From Bacillus manliponensis (GTDB lineage: Bacteria > Bacillota > Bacilli > Bacillales > Bacillaceae_G), in assembly GCF_000712595.1 (NCBI RefSeq), contig NZ_JOTN01000009.1:62001-126000 (forward strand): DNA of 64,000 nucleotides, written 5' to 3'. Below, piece after piece: positions 53,908 through 62,049 of the stretch. Within the stretch, counting starts at the first letter, position 1. Every line of letters begins with the position of its first letter. The notes below the pieces were generated by a model. The model saw only the letters and a program-made list of their open reading frames with translations. It was not told the origin of the DNA and did not search any database. The position numbers and the translations under genes were made by a program.

Positions 53908-53914
53908 ATGTTAT

Positions 53915-55111
53915 TTATTCAAACCGATAAGCCTCACCGCTCAAATTCGAATCATTATACATTACAATTACCATATTAATATCATGATCTTTAATGTATT
54001 GATACACTGATTTCTCATAGTAATGGCGCATGTCGAGAAGTGATGTTTGTTTAAATGGTAATGCAAGGTGCGGTGTGATCGCATTTGTGAATGAGTCTTT
54101 TAAGATTAAGGCATGTATGTCATTGTCAGCATTGTCGTTTTCAAAGACGATTTCAGGATAGTCTCCTGTGTAGTAGCCTGCGTATGTGACTTCGCTTTTT
54201 TGTTTGTCGAATCCGTATATGTCATCAAGCTTGTGATACGTTGTGCCTGATACGTTAGTTGCGGTTACTTTTGTGAAGGGGAAACCGCCTTTTGGTGTGT
54301 AGTAACAGAGCTTTTCATCGCTTGGATCAACGAGTTGGTACAATTGGTTGTTGAAACTTCCAATTAACTTTTTGTCGCTTGCGCATGTGCGAGTGAAGTC
54401 TTCTTCTTCAATTTCTTTTCCATTATATATAGAAGAGTGTTTATTGATTGTATTCATGAAATATTGGTAGCTTTTAAAGGCACCGTCCATATTCCAATGA
54501 TGATCTGTTCGAAACATAAGCTCTTCTCGTTCTTGCTTCGTATATGTTTTTTCAAATTCTTTCGTTACAAACATTTGCGTTACGTTTTCAGGTAGTCTTT
54601 CTGAAAAGTATTGTGCATTTTCTTTCCCGTATGACGTAATGAAAGGTGGGAGTTTAAATGATAATATATTTGACTTTGATGGCGGTGATGCAAAGTATAG
54701 TTCAATATCCTTTTCTTCTGCAAACTTCGCAAGTTTTTCCATCTCAAGCAGTGATTGATCGATTTCGTCATATTTTGTTTCCCACGCTGGGTTTTTTAAG
54801 AGCCACTGATCTTCTGTTAAAATGATGTCGTTAACGATTGATTTATTCATATTCATTTGCGCTAACGTATAGTTTTTAATGAACATATCTCGTCCAAACA
54901 ATTGATCGTTTGTATATGTTTCAAATTCTTTAAAAAAGGTCCCGTCTGCGATCGTTTCTTTTGTTATTTCTGGTTTTTGAGCCAGCGAACGATTTTCAAA
55001 CGGAGAGAACGTTCGGTCTGTTTGGAGCCATGATACAATCCCGACGGAAAAAATAATGGCGAAAAATCCAAGGGCTAGGACTGCATTTCCAAGTTTCTTC
55101 ATCTGTTGCAT
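53915..55111 (-). CDS. patB1: Secondary cell wall polysaccharide O-acetyltransferase PatB1
   Basis: 398 residues, DHHW/AlgX-like. One N-terminal membrane anchor (AVLALGFFAIIFSVGIVSW, about 9-27) then an extracytoplasmic SGNH-type domain with RTDHHWNMDGAFKSYQYF (about 199-216; Asp and His of the active site) and ALILKDSFTNAITPHLA (Ser nucleophile, about 343-349). In B. cereus PatB1 O-acetylates the secondary wall polysaccharide, which helps SLH proteins bind. Follows patA1 by 15 bp. Confidence 0.9.
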   Translation of the reverse strand: MQQMKKLGNAVLALGFFAIIFSVGIVSWLQTDRTFSPFENRSLAQKPEITKETIADGTFFKEFETYTNDQLFGRDMFIKNYTLAQMNMNKSIVNDIILTEDQWLLKNPAWETKYDEIDQSLLEMEKLAKFAEEKDIELYFASPPSKSNILSFKLPPFITSYGKENAQYFSERLPENVTQMFVTKEFEKTYTKQEREELMFRTDHHWNMDGAFKSYQYFMNTINKHSSIYNGKEIEEEDFTRTCASDKKLIGSFNNQLYQLVDPSDEKLCYYTPKGGFPFTKVTATNVSGTTYHKLDDIYGFDKQKSEVTYAGYYTGDYPEIVFENDNADNDIHALILKDSFTNAITPHLALPFKQTSLLDMRHYYEKSVYQYIKDHDINMVIVMYNDSNLSGEAYRFE

Positions 55112-55126
55112 TCCTTTCTACGCAAA

Positions 55127-56527
55127 TTAAAACCTGAAATAAATAAACGGATTATACGTTGCATTTACAAGATACATAATTGAAATCGTAAATAGTGTTA
55201 GTAACACAATAGGGCGTGCGATTTGTATAGCCGCTGTATGTTTCATTTTCTTTGTAACGTTTGCCATAATTGGTGTTGCTGCAAAGATAGCAATCACAAA
55301 TATCATCCAATGTTCGTGTACGTAAAGCATTGTGTTTGTATCTGTTAATCCATTTGCTTGTATCCCAAACATCGCCTGTAAGTAATGGAAGGAATACGTA
55401 AAGTTATCAGCTCGGAAAAATACCCAGCCGACCATGACGATAAGGAGCACATATACGTGCTGAAGTGGCGACCATAGTTTATGAATAAAGCGTTCCAGTC
55501 CTGCTTTTTCAATGGCGATAATGAATCCGTAATATAGTCCCCATGTAATAAATGTCCAGCTGGCGCCGTGCCAAAGTCCTGTTAATCCCCAAACGATAAA
55601 TAAGTTACGATAGTTAGCTAGTTTTGAAACGCGATTTCCTCCAAGCGGAATGTACACGTAATCGCGGAACCAAGAGCCAAGTGTAATGTGCCATCTTCTC
55701 CAAAATTCTGAAATAGATTTTGAGATGTATGGATAGTTAAAGTTTTTCGGGAAGTCAAAACCAAATATTTTCCCAAGTCCAATTGCCATATCTGAATACC
55801 CTGAGAAATCAAAGTAGATTTGCAGTGTGTATGCGAGAATACCAATCCAAGCGGTCGTAACGCTAATTTCAGATGGTGGTAAGGCAAAGATTTTATCTGC
55901 TACCATTCCTGCTTGGTTTGCGATTAATATTTTTTTCGCAAGTCCAATAATAAAAATTTGAATTCCTTCTGCGACGCGTTCAAATGAATGAATGCGCTTT
56001 TTCATTTGCTCGGCTACGATGTTATAGCGCACAATCGGCCCGGCAATGAGCTGCGGGAAGATTGAGATATATAACGCGAGGTTAAGTGGATTCTTTTGAA
56101 CTTCTCCATCTTTTCGGTATATATCAATAACATAAGACATAGCTTGGAATGTATAAAAGGAAATTCCAATTGGTAACGGAACTGGTTCTATATGAATAGA
56201 AAGCTGCAGTAAGTCGTTTATAATGTCGGTGAAAAACGTAATGTATTTAAAGTAGGCGAGCAGTAAAATGTTTCCGACAATCGCCATAATTAAAAACGTG
56301 CGTTTCATATTTTTCTGTGTTTCGTAATGGTGCACAAGCAAACCGAATATATAGTTTAAAACGATAGAAAAGAGCATTAAAACAACAAATCGTGGTTCGC
56401 CCCATGCGTAAAATACTAAACTAAATACGAGCAAAACGAAGTTACGAAGCTTTGCTGGTACAATGAAATAGAAAAATAATACGAGTGGTAAAAAGATAAA
56501 TAAAAAAACTGAACTACTAAATACCAA
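55127..56527 (-). CDS. patA1: MBOAT acyltransferase PatA1
   Basis: 466 residues from TTG 56527 (GAGGAG upstream). Membrane-bound O-acyltransferase with ~11 hydrophobic segments: IGISFYTFQAMSYVIDIYRKDGEVQKNPLNLALYISIFPQLIAGPIVRY (about 102-150), NFNYPYISKSISEFWRRWHITLGSWFRDYVYIPLGGNRV (about 242-280) and the MBOAT His in WGLTGLWHGASWTFITWGLYYG (about 309-330). Passes acetyl groups across the membrane to PatB1. Operon order wpaA-like, patA1, patB1. Confidence 0.93.
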   Translation of the reverse strand: MVFSSSVFLFIFLPLVLFFYFIVPAKLRNFVLLVFSLVFYAWGEPRFVVLMLFSIVLNYIFGLLVHHYETQKNMKRTFLIMAIVGNILLLAYFKYITFFTDIINDLLQLSIHIEPVPLPIGISFYTFQAMSYVIDIYRKDGEVQKNPLNLALYISIFPQLIAGPIVRYNIVAEQMKKRIHSFERVAEGIQIFIIGLAKKILIANQAGMVADKIFALPPSEISVTTAWIGILAYTLQIYFDFSGYSDMAIGLGKIFGFDFPKNFNYPYISKSISEFWRRWHITLGSWFRDYVYIPLGGNRVSKLANYRNLFIVWGLTGLWHGASWTFITWGLYYGFIIAIEKAGLERFIHKLWSPLQHVYVLLIVMVGWVFFRADNFTYSFHYLQAMFGIQANGLTDTNTMLYVHEHWMIFVIAIFAATPIMANVTKKMKHTAAIQIARPIVLLTLFTISIMYLVNATYNPFIYFRF

Positions 56528-56622
56528 AGAGCTCTCCTCACTTCTCCATGAAGTATATGAATAAAAATGAATTTCCAGCAAAGACCGAAAATGTCCCTGC
56601 TGGAAATGGTTAGTTTATAATA

Positions 56623-58017
56623 TTATTCCGCCTTTAAATCAACAATTAAATAAGCAAGTACAACAACAAAGAATATACTTACAGCCGGTGCTGTTAAGAC
56701 GTGACCTGCTGTTAGGCCGATGCCAAATGCAAGGGCAAGTGAGCTAGCGAGTAGCATGTACTTTGCATTTAAGATTGCTGTGAAGTTTGTAAATACGCGA
56801 ATCAACAGGCGGATGGCAAAGTATAGGAATGGTAGTAAGTAGACGAAAAATCCGATTGCGCCGTATGAGAAGAATAGATCATGAAAGTCCATTTCAACCA
56901 TTTTTGGCGTTTTCGTATAGTTACTTGCATAGCCCATGCCAAGGAGCTTTTGTGATACTGGTGCTTCTTCGTAATATTGTTTATGTACTTGTAAGAAGCG
57001 ATCACGGTCGCTATAGATTAAGCTTTTCACTTCACCTTTTGTTAACTCACCGTTTTCAATTTTTTCCTCTTCTTCAGGGTCTTCTTCAATTGGCTTTCCA
57101 TCTTTTTTCGCTTGTTCTTCTCGTACACTCTTTTTGTATTCATAAATTTGTAAGTGAATACCCATATTTTTCGCAATTGGTGTAAGAGGTGTAAGGGCGA
57201 TGAGTCCGCCGAACATTACGAGTGAAACGATAGTATTTACAAGTTGTACGTAACCTTTTCCTTCCTTTTTTCGATTCATGATATATTCGATAAATGAGAA
57301 GAATAGGGCAACGCCTAATGTTAAAATAACAGCGCCATAGCCAACTTTTGTACCAATCATCAAGCTCGCATACATCGCAAGTATCGTTGGAATCCAGTAG
57401 TATACTTTCTTGAAAGATGTTGTTTTATGAATGCCGTATAAGACGACAACCGGGAAAGAGATTGCTAAAATAGCACCTAGTTCGTTCCCAGAGAAGAACC
57501 ATCCTCTTGAGCCAAGTTTTGAATGCGGATAACTTTTATAATCTGTCCCCGTCACGATAGAAATAAGCATAACAAAACTTATGAATAAAGATGCGTATAA
57601 GAAGTATTTCAGCATTTTATGATATGCTTCATCTTTGTTCGGTATCGTTTTAAAAACAAAGATATAAGCAAATAACATCATGATTGTATAAACACTTTTC
57701 GCAATGAACTTTACTTCTTCTGTGAAAGAAAAGGGATCTTTAATTATCATGTTATTGATAAGCCCAGCAGCAATCGTAGCGCCAAGTATCAAAGTATATA
57801 CAATCCATTTCTTCAGACTACGATCTTGCCACTGCAAGAAGAAATATATCGTTGCAAGCAACATGACAGCTAAGCGTACGACAATCCCCGCTGTTGCGCT
57901 TACATTTAGCATTTGAATGGACAAAGATGTCAGTAAATCTAAAACAGGCTGCAATGCAATGAATAGTAAAAGGAAATACGCAAATTGTGTTTCCGTTCGT
58001 TTTAACTTGTTAAACAT
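56623..58017 (-). CDS. wpaA: O-antigen ligase/polymerase-like membrane protein, WpaA-like
   Basis: 464 residues from the ATG at 58017 (GGAGG five bases upstream; ATG 58020 also possible). About ten or eleven hydrophobic segments and a large acidic outer loop (about 290-345, KPIEEDPEEEEKIENGELTKGEVKSLIYSDRDRF) containing the Wzy/WaaL-type region, with SRGWFFSGNELGAILAISFPVVVL (about 175-198). Neighbourhood with patA1/patB1 matches the WpaA polymerase described for B. anthracis wall polysaccharide; the symbol rests on that memory. Confidence 0.75.
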   Translation of the reverse strand: MFNKLKRTETQFAYFLLLFIALQPVLDLLTSLSIQMLNVSATAGIVVRLAVMLLATIYFFLQWQDRSLKKWIVYTLILGATIAAGLINNMIIKDPFSFTEEVKFIAKSVYTIMMLFAYIFVFKTIPNKDEAYHKMLKYFLYASLFISFVMLISIVTGTDYKSYPHSKLGSRGWFFSGNELGAILAISFPVVVLYGIHKTTSFKKVYYWIPTILAMYASLMIGTKVGYGAVILTLGVALFFSFIEYIMNRKKEGKGYVQLVNTIVSLVMFGGLIALTPLTPIAKNMGIHLQIYEYKKSVREEQAKKDGKPIEEDPEEEEKIENGELTKGEVKSLIYSDRDRFLQVHKQYYEEAPVSQKLLGMGYASNYTKTPKMVEMDFHDLFFSYGAIGFFVYLLPFLYFAIRLLIRVFTNFTAILNAKYMLLASSLALAFGIGLTAGHVLTAPAVSIFFVVVLAYLIVDLKAE

Positions 58018-58320
58018 CATATCCTCCATCGTATGTATTTGTAGAGTTGCATATAAGGTATTATTCTGCTTACATGTCCAAAATAAGGATACACTATTTT
58101 TAACTATTGGTAAATGCGGGAAGAAGGTACTTATCTTGCTTTTTACACATACATTGCCCGGTTGATTGGAAGAACATACATGAACCGAGTTTCTTCTATT
58201 ATAAATAGTCTCGGTACATTAAGGTATTCTAATATTTAATGCTGATTGAATGAAGGGGACATGAAAAAGGGTGAGTTCAATGTAATATAGAACTCACTCT
58301 TTACCAATTTTTATAAACGA
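58018..58320. other. 303-bp gap between wpaA-like gene and Rpn pseudogene
   Basis: Holds the wpaA-like ribosome site, an ACCGAG...CTCGGT inverted repeat near 58183-58214 without a T tail, and the Rpn terminator at 58264. I see no coding region or other signal. Confidence 0.5.
58264..58302 (-). terminator. Terminator of the Rpn-family gene
   Basis: GTGAGTTC (58271-58278) pairs with GAACTCAC (58290-58297); on the minus strand it is followed by CCTTTTT. Confidence 0.8.
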
Positions 58321-59233
58321 TTATTTTTGATCTAAAATATGTTCAACTTCATCAATGCTTAGTTTACTTGCTTTGGCAATTGTTTCAATCGGAACTCCAA
58401 GTTCATGCATTCCTTTAATCATTTGTATCTTTCCTTGTTGGACACCTTCTCGAAGTCCTTCTTCTCTTCCTTTTTTCATTCCTTGTTGTTCTGCATGAGC
58501 GAACTTTGCAGCCTCATCCAATAAAGCTCTTTCCCTTGCTTCATAGGCTTGGCGGAAAGTTGAATCTTGACTCATACGTTCCCACTTATTCATCGCTTTT
58601 TGTAAAATTGGATCTTGGTTCATCGCAATATCCTCCAATGTTTGAGTAAGTCGTTCGTCTTCATTTGCTGGTAGTAATAATAGCCAGCGTACAAAAGAAT
58701 CTTCCCATGGGTTTACTTTTTCATTACGCCATTGGTGCATAAGTTTAGGAATTTCTACAACGTGAATTTCTATGTCATCGCTAAAAACTTTTTTGTTGTT
58801 GCTTGTTCCATAAGATTCCTGTCGTATGAAACGCTTCGTATTCTGGGAACATTGCAAAATTTAATAAATTAATCGTAATCGTTTTATGAAGCGCACCATA
58901 TGGCATCCCTTTTTGTAATTGAGATGTGTATAATCTTCCCCAATAATATAAGCTTCGTTTAATCATATCGTGGTTATTATTTAATTGTATTTCTACGTTG
59001 ACTTTTGTTCCTGTGTCTAATGTAGCTGAAATATCTAAAATTGATAATTTATCTTCTTCATGCTCTCGATGTAGATGTGGATCTTCTAATTGGAGAGAAG
59101 CAATTGGTGATGCTAGAGAATCTTGTAACATCGCATTTAAAAATGCAGTTAGAATATCTTCGTTTCCACTTGTACCAAATAATTGTTTAAATGCAAAGTC
59201 GATACGTAAATTTACTAATTGTTGGTTGGACAT
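58321..59233 (-). pseudogene. Rpn-family PD-(D/E)XK nuclease/putative transposase, frameshifted
   Basis: Two overlapping frames make one protein. The first (59233-58781) gives MSNQQLVNLRIDFAFKQLFG...LDISATLDTGTKVNVEIQLNNNHDMIKRSLYYWGRLY, the nuclease core with D-x(n)-ExQ in VNVEIQ; it ends KQQQKSF-stop. The second (read from ~58790 down to 58321) continues KKVFSDDIEIHVVEIPKLMHQW... to a Lys/Glu-rich C-terminus (GMKKGREEGLREGVQQGKIQMIKGM...). The switch falls at a run of six A at ~58792, needing a +1 shift. Either a pseudogene, slippage, or a read error. Confidence 0.8.
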
Positions 59234-59487
59234 GAGTTTTCCACCCCTACCTAATAATCTCTCTTTCTTTCATTGTACCTAATAACAATCAATACATGCA
59301 AACAGGCTGTTAAAGAGGTATAGAAAGGAGAATATTTTGGTTTCCATCCATTGGGATAAGTTAGAAAGTATTTTTGATAACTTTCACGATTTCGATAAAA
59401 TTTGACAGAAAAATCCGAAAAAAGAAGGGTTTTTCTGATTTTTCTGTAATTATATAAGTATAACGGATGAGAGAAGGAGAGAGAGTT
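59234..59487. other. 254-bp gap with promoter region of the enoyl-CoA hydratase gene
   Basis: TTTGACAG near 59400 is a possible -35; a long purine/pyrimidine inverted repeat (AGAAAAATCC...GGGTTTTTCT, 59406-59433) follows it. No gene seen. Confidence 0.4.
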
Positions 59488-60276
59488 ATGACAGTATCAA
59501 GTAAAGCAGAATCTGTAATTGTACAATATGAAGGGAAAGTTGCGACGGTTATGTTGAATCGTCCGGAAGTGTTAAATGCGTTAGATGAGGATACGTTAAA
59601 GCAGTTATCCCTGAAGTTAAAAGAGGTAGCTGAAAGCTCTGCGCACATTGTTGTGCTATGTGGAAATGGCCGTGGTTTCTCAGCGGGCGGCGATATTAAA
59701 TCGATGCTTTCAAAAGGTGATGAATCAGCGTTTGAAGGGATTATGGATGCCATTTCAGATATTATCGTAACGCTGTATACGATGCCAAAAATTGTGGTTA
59801 GTGCGATTCACGGTCCAACAGCTGGTCTAGGCCTGAGCATTGCATTAACGGCAGATTATGTAATAGCGGATCAATCTTCTGTCGTGGCGATGAACTTTAT
59901 TGGCATTGGCCTTATTCCAGATGGCGGTGGCCATTTCTTCTTACAAAAGCGTTTAGGAGAGCATGTAGCGAAGAAGATTATTTGGGAAGGGAAGAAACTG
60001 TCTGCATCAGAAGCGCTTGCAATTGGCATGATTGATGAAGTTGTTGAGGAGAACTTCCAAGATGCGGTGAAGCATAAGGTGAACAACCTTCTGAAAAAAC
60101 CGATTCTTTCTATGGTAAAGACGAAGGAAGTGTTATGCGAAACGAATCGCTCAGCGCTTGAGCAAACGCTTCAGCTTGAAAAGCGCGGGCAATATGAGAT
60201 GCGTCAAACAGCTGACCATAAAGAGGGCATCGCTGCGTTTTTAGAAAAGCGTCTTCCAATTTTTAAAGGTGAGTAA
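59488..60276 (+). CDS. Enoyl-CoA hydratase/isomerase family protein
   Basis: 262 residues from ATG 59488 (AAGGAGAGAG upstream). Crotonase fold: VATVMLNRPEVLNALDEDTLKQL (about 15-37), oxyanion-hole GNGRGFSAGGDIKSM (about 58-72), IHGPTAGLGLSIALTADYVIAD (about 104-125), and GIGLIPDGGGHFFLQKRLG (about 135-153), where the usual catalytic Glu position near GLxPDxG carries Asp. Acts in fatty acid or related acyl-CoA metabolism; comparable to B. subtilis YhaR. Monocistronic with terminator. Confidence 0.9.
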   Translation: MTVSSKAESVIVQYEGKVATVMLNRPEVLNALDEDTLKQLSLKLKEVAESSAHIVVLCGNGRGFSAGGDIKSMLSKGDESAFEGIMDAISDIIVTLYTMPKIVVSAIHGPTAGLGLSIALTADYVIADQSSVVAMNFIGIGLIPDGGGHFFLQKRLGEHVAKKIIWEGKKLSASEALAIGMIDEVVEENFQDAVKHKVNNLLKKPILSMVKTKEVLCETNRSALEQTLQLEKRGQYEMRQTADHKEGIAAFLEKRLPIFKGE

Positions 60277-60296
60277 AATCTTTCGGTGAATATGAG

Positions 60297-60341
60297 AGTG
60301 CTAGCACATTTTTTTAGTATAATAGTGTTAGCACTTTTTTA
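60297..60341 (+). terminator. Terminator of the enoyl-CoA hydratase gene
   Basis: AGTGCTAGCAC pairs with GTGTTAGCACT (one G-T) then six T. Confidence 0.9.
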
Positions 60342-60370
60342 TATTAGCATGTATAGAACGGAGTGATAGT

Positions 60371-60697
60371 ATGTCAGTTTATAATAAAGTTGTACGTGAT
60401 CGCGTACCAGAAATGATTTTAATGTCTGGTAAAACGTATACGTCGAAAAAGTTAGGTAGAGCAGAGTACATACAAGAGTTAGCGAAAATCGGAATGGAAG
60501 AGATGCGTGAGTTTGCATCAATGCAAGATAGGGAGCATGCGCTAGATTCATTAGCTGATGCGTTAGAGGTCATTAAAGCACTAGCGGCAGCAGAAGGTAT
60601 TTCAATAGAGGAAATTGAGCGTATTCGAAAAGAGAAAGAAATCGAGCGAGGCGGGTTTGAAAAAGGCATTTATTTAGTAGAAGTAAATGAAGAATAA
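60371..60697 (+). CDS. MazG-like / PRA-PH-type nucleotide pyrophosphohydrolase
   Basis: 108 residues behind GGAGTGATAGT. All-alpha NTP-PPase features: MSVYNKVVRDRVPEMIL opening, LGRAEYIQELAKIGMEEMREFA (about 29-50, Glu ligands) and DSLADALEVIKALAAAEGIS (about 59-78, ExxD-type second half). The VRDRVPE start is shared by small phosphoribosyl-ATP-pyrophosphohydrolase-like proteins. Probably hydrolyses a non-canonical NTP; substrate unknown. Confidence 0.85.
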   Translation: MSVYNKVVRDRVPEMILMSGKTYTSKKLGRAEYIQELAKIGMEEMREFASMQDREHALDSLADALEVIKALAAAEGISIEEIERIRKEKEIERGGFEKGIYLVEVNEE

Positions 60698-60730
60698 GAA
60701 ATGTCGTAAAAAAGACGATATTTCTTATTT
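60697..60730 (+). terminator. Terminator of the MazG-like gene
   Basis: AAGAAATGTCGT pairs with ACGATATTTCTT (one G-T), AT-rich tail. Confidence 0.7.
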
Positions 60731-60790
60731 TATTTCGACAAAATTAGAGTATACTGAATATTGTTAACATATATAAAGGAAGTGTAAGTT

Positions 60791-61837
60791 ATGGAATATC
60801 ATGTACAAGACACAATTAGAATTATAAAAGAACTCGTTTCGATTCCAAGTCCATCTGGTAACACGGGGGAGATTATTAAGCGTATTGAAGAGTGTGCGAA
60901 CGATTGGGGCGTTGAGACGAAGCGTAACAATAAAGGTGGCTTAATTATTACATTAAAAGGTGCAAATGATGAGAAGCATCGTTTATTAACAGCGCACGTT
61001 GATACGCTTGGCGCAATGGTAAAAGAAATTAAAGGTGACGGACGCCTTCGTTTATCGATGATTGGTGGATTTCGCTGGAATGCGGTAGAGGGCGAATACT
61101 GTGACATTGAAACAGCGAGCGGGAAAATTTATACGGGTACCATTTTAATGCATCAAACGTCTGTCCATGTTTATAAAGATGCCGGGGAAGCAAAGCGTGA
61201 TGAGAACAATATTGAAGTGCGTATTGATGAGCGTGTATCTTCAGCGGAAGAAGTGCGAAAGCTTGGTATTGAAGTAGGTGACTTCGTATCATTTGATCCA
61301 CGCGTGCAAACGACGGAAAGTGGCTACATTAAATCGCGCCATTTAGATGATAAGGCGAGCGTTGCGATTTTATTACAATTGATTAAGAGATTACATGTAG
61401 AAAAGACTGTGCTTCCGTATACGACACATTTCTTAATCTCAAATAATGAGGAAATTGGCTATGGCGGAAACTCAAATATCCCAGAAGAAACGGTAGAATA
61501 TATCGCAGTAGATATGGGTGCGTTAGGTGATGGACAAGCATCAGATGAATATACAGTATCCATTTGTGCAAAAGATTCGAGCGGTCCATATCACTACGGA
61601 TTACGTAAACATTTAGTAGAATTAGCGAAGGCTAACGATATTGAATATAAAGTAGATATTTACCCGTACTATGGTTCTGATGCATCGGCTGCTATTCGAG
61701 CAGGTGCTGACGTAAAACACGGATTAGTTGGCCCGGGTATTGATGCTTCTCATGCGTATGAACGTACACATGAAAGTTCAATTCAGCATACAGAAGCACT
61801 TCTTTATGCTTACGTATTATCAGAGCTAAGTGCATAG
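60791..61837 (+). CDS. yhfE: M42-family aminopeptidase, YhfE-like
   Basis: 348 residues. Metal ligands of the M42 co-catalytic zinc site are visible: LLTAHVDTLGAMV (about 65-77), KSRHLDDKASVAILLQL (about 180-196), SNNEEIGYGGNS (Glu-Glu, about 216-227), VDMGALGDG and GPGIDASHAYERTHESSIQHTEAL (C-terminal His). Removes N-terminal residues from peptides in the cytosol; often annotated glutamyl aminopeptidase or endoglucanase. Symbol by similarity of type to B. subtilis yhfE. Confidence 0.88.
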   Translation: MEYHVQDTIRIIKELVSIPSPSGNTGEIIKRIEECANDWGVETKRNNKGGLIITLKGANDEKHRLLTAHVDTLGAMVKEIKGDGRLRLSMIGGFRWNAVEGEYCDIETASGKIYTGTILMHQTSVHVYKDAGEAKRDENNIEVRIDERVSSAEEVRKLGIEVGDFVSFDPRVQTTESGYIKSRHLDDKASVAILLQLIKRLHVEKTVLPYTTHFLISNNEEIGYGGNSNIPEETVEYIAVDMGALGDGQASDEYTVSICAKDSSGPYHYGLRKHLVELAKANDIEYKVDIYPYYGSDASAAIRAGADVKHGLVGPGIDASHAYERTHESSIQHTEALLYAYVLSELSA

Positions 61838-61843
61838 ATTGAC

Positions 61844-61880
61844 AAAGCGCATTCCTCTTAGAAAGGAATGCGCTTTTTTA
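61844..61880 (+). terminator. yhfE terminator
   Basis: AAAGCGCATTCCT pairs with AGGAATGCGCTTT then T. Confidence 0.92.
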
Positions 61881-62049
61881 TTTTGAAAAAGAGTTGTGTT
61901 ACATATCTCTTCATTTTTCTTTATATATATGTATGATTTCGGTCAGTAATTACTATACCGCATATGTACTATGTTGATAGAAAGGTATAGAATATTAATG
62001 GGTCAAGTTGACTTTACATCGTGGACAATTTTGGAAGGGGAACAGTTTT

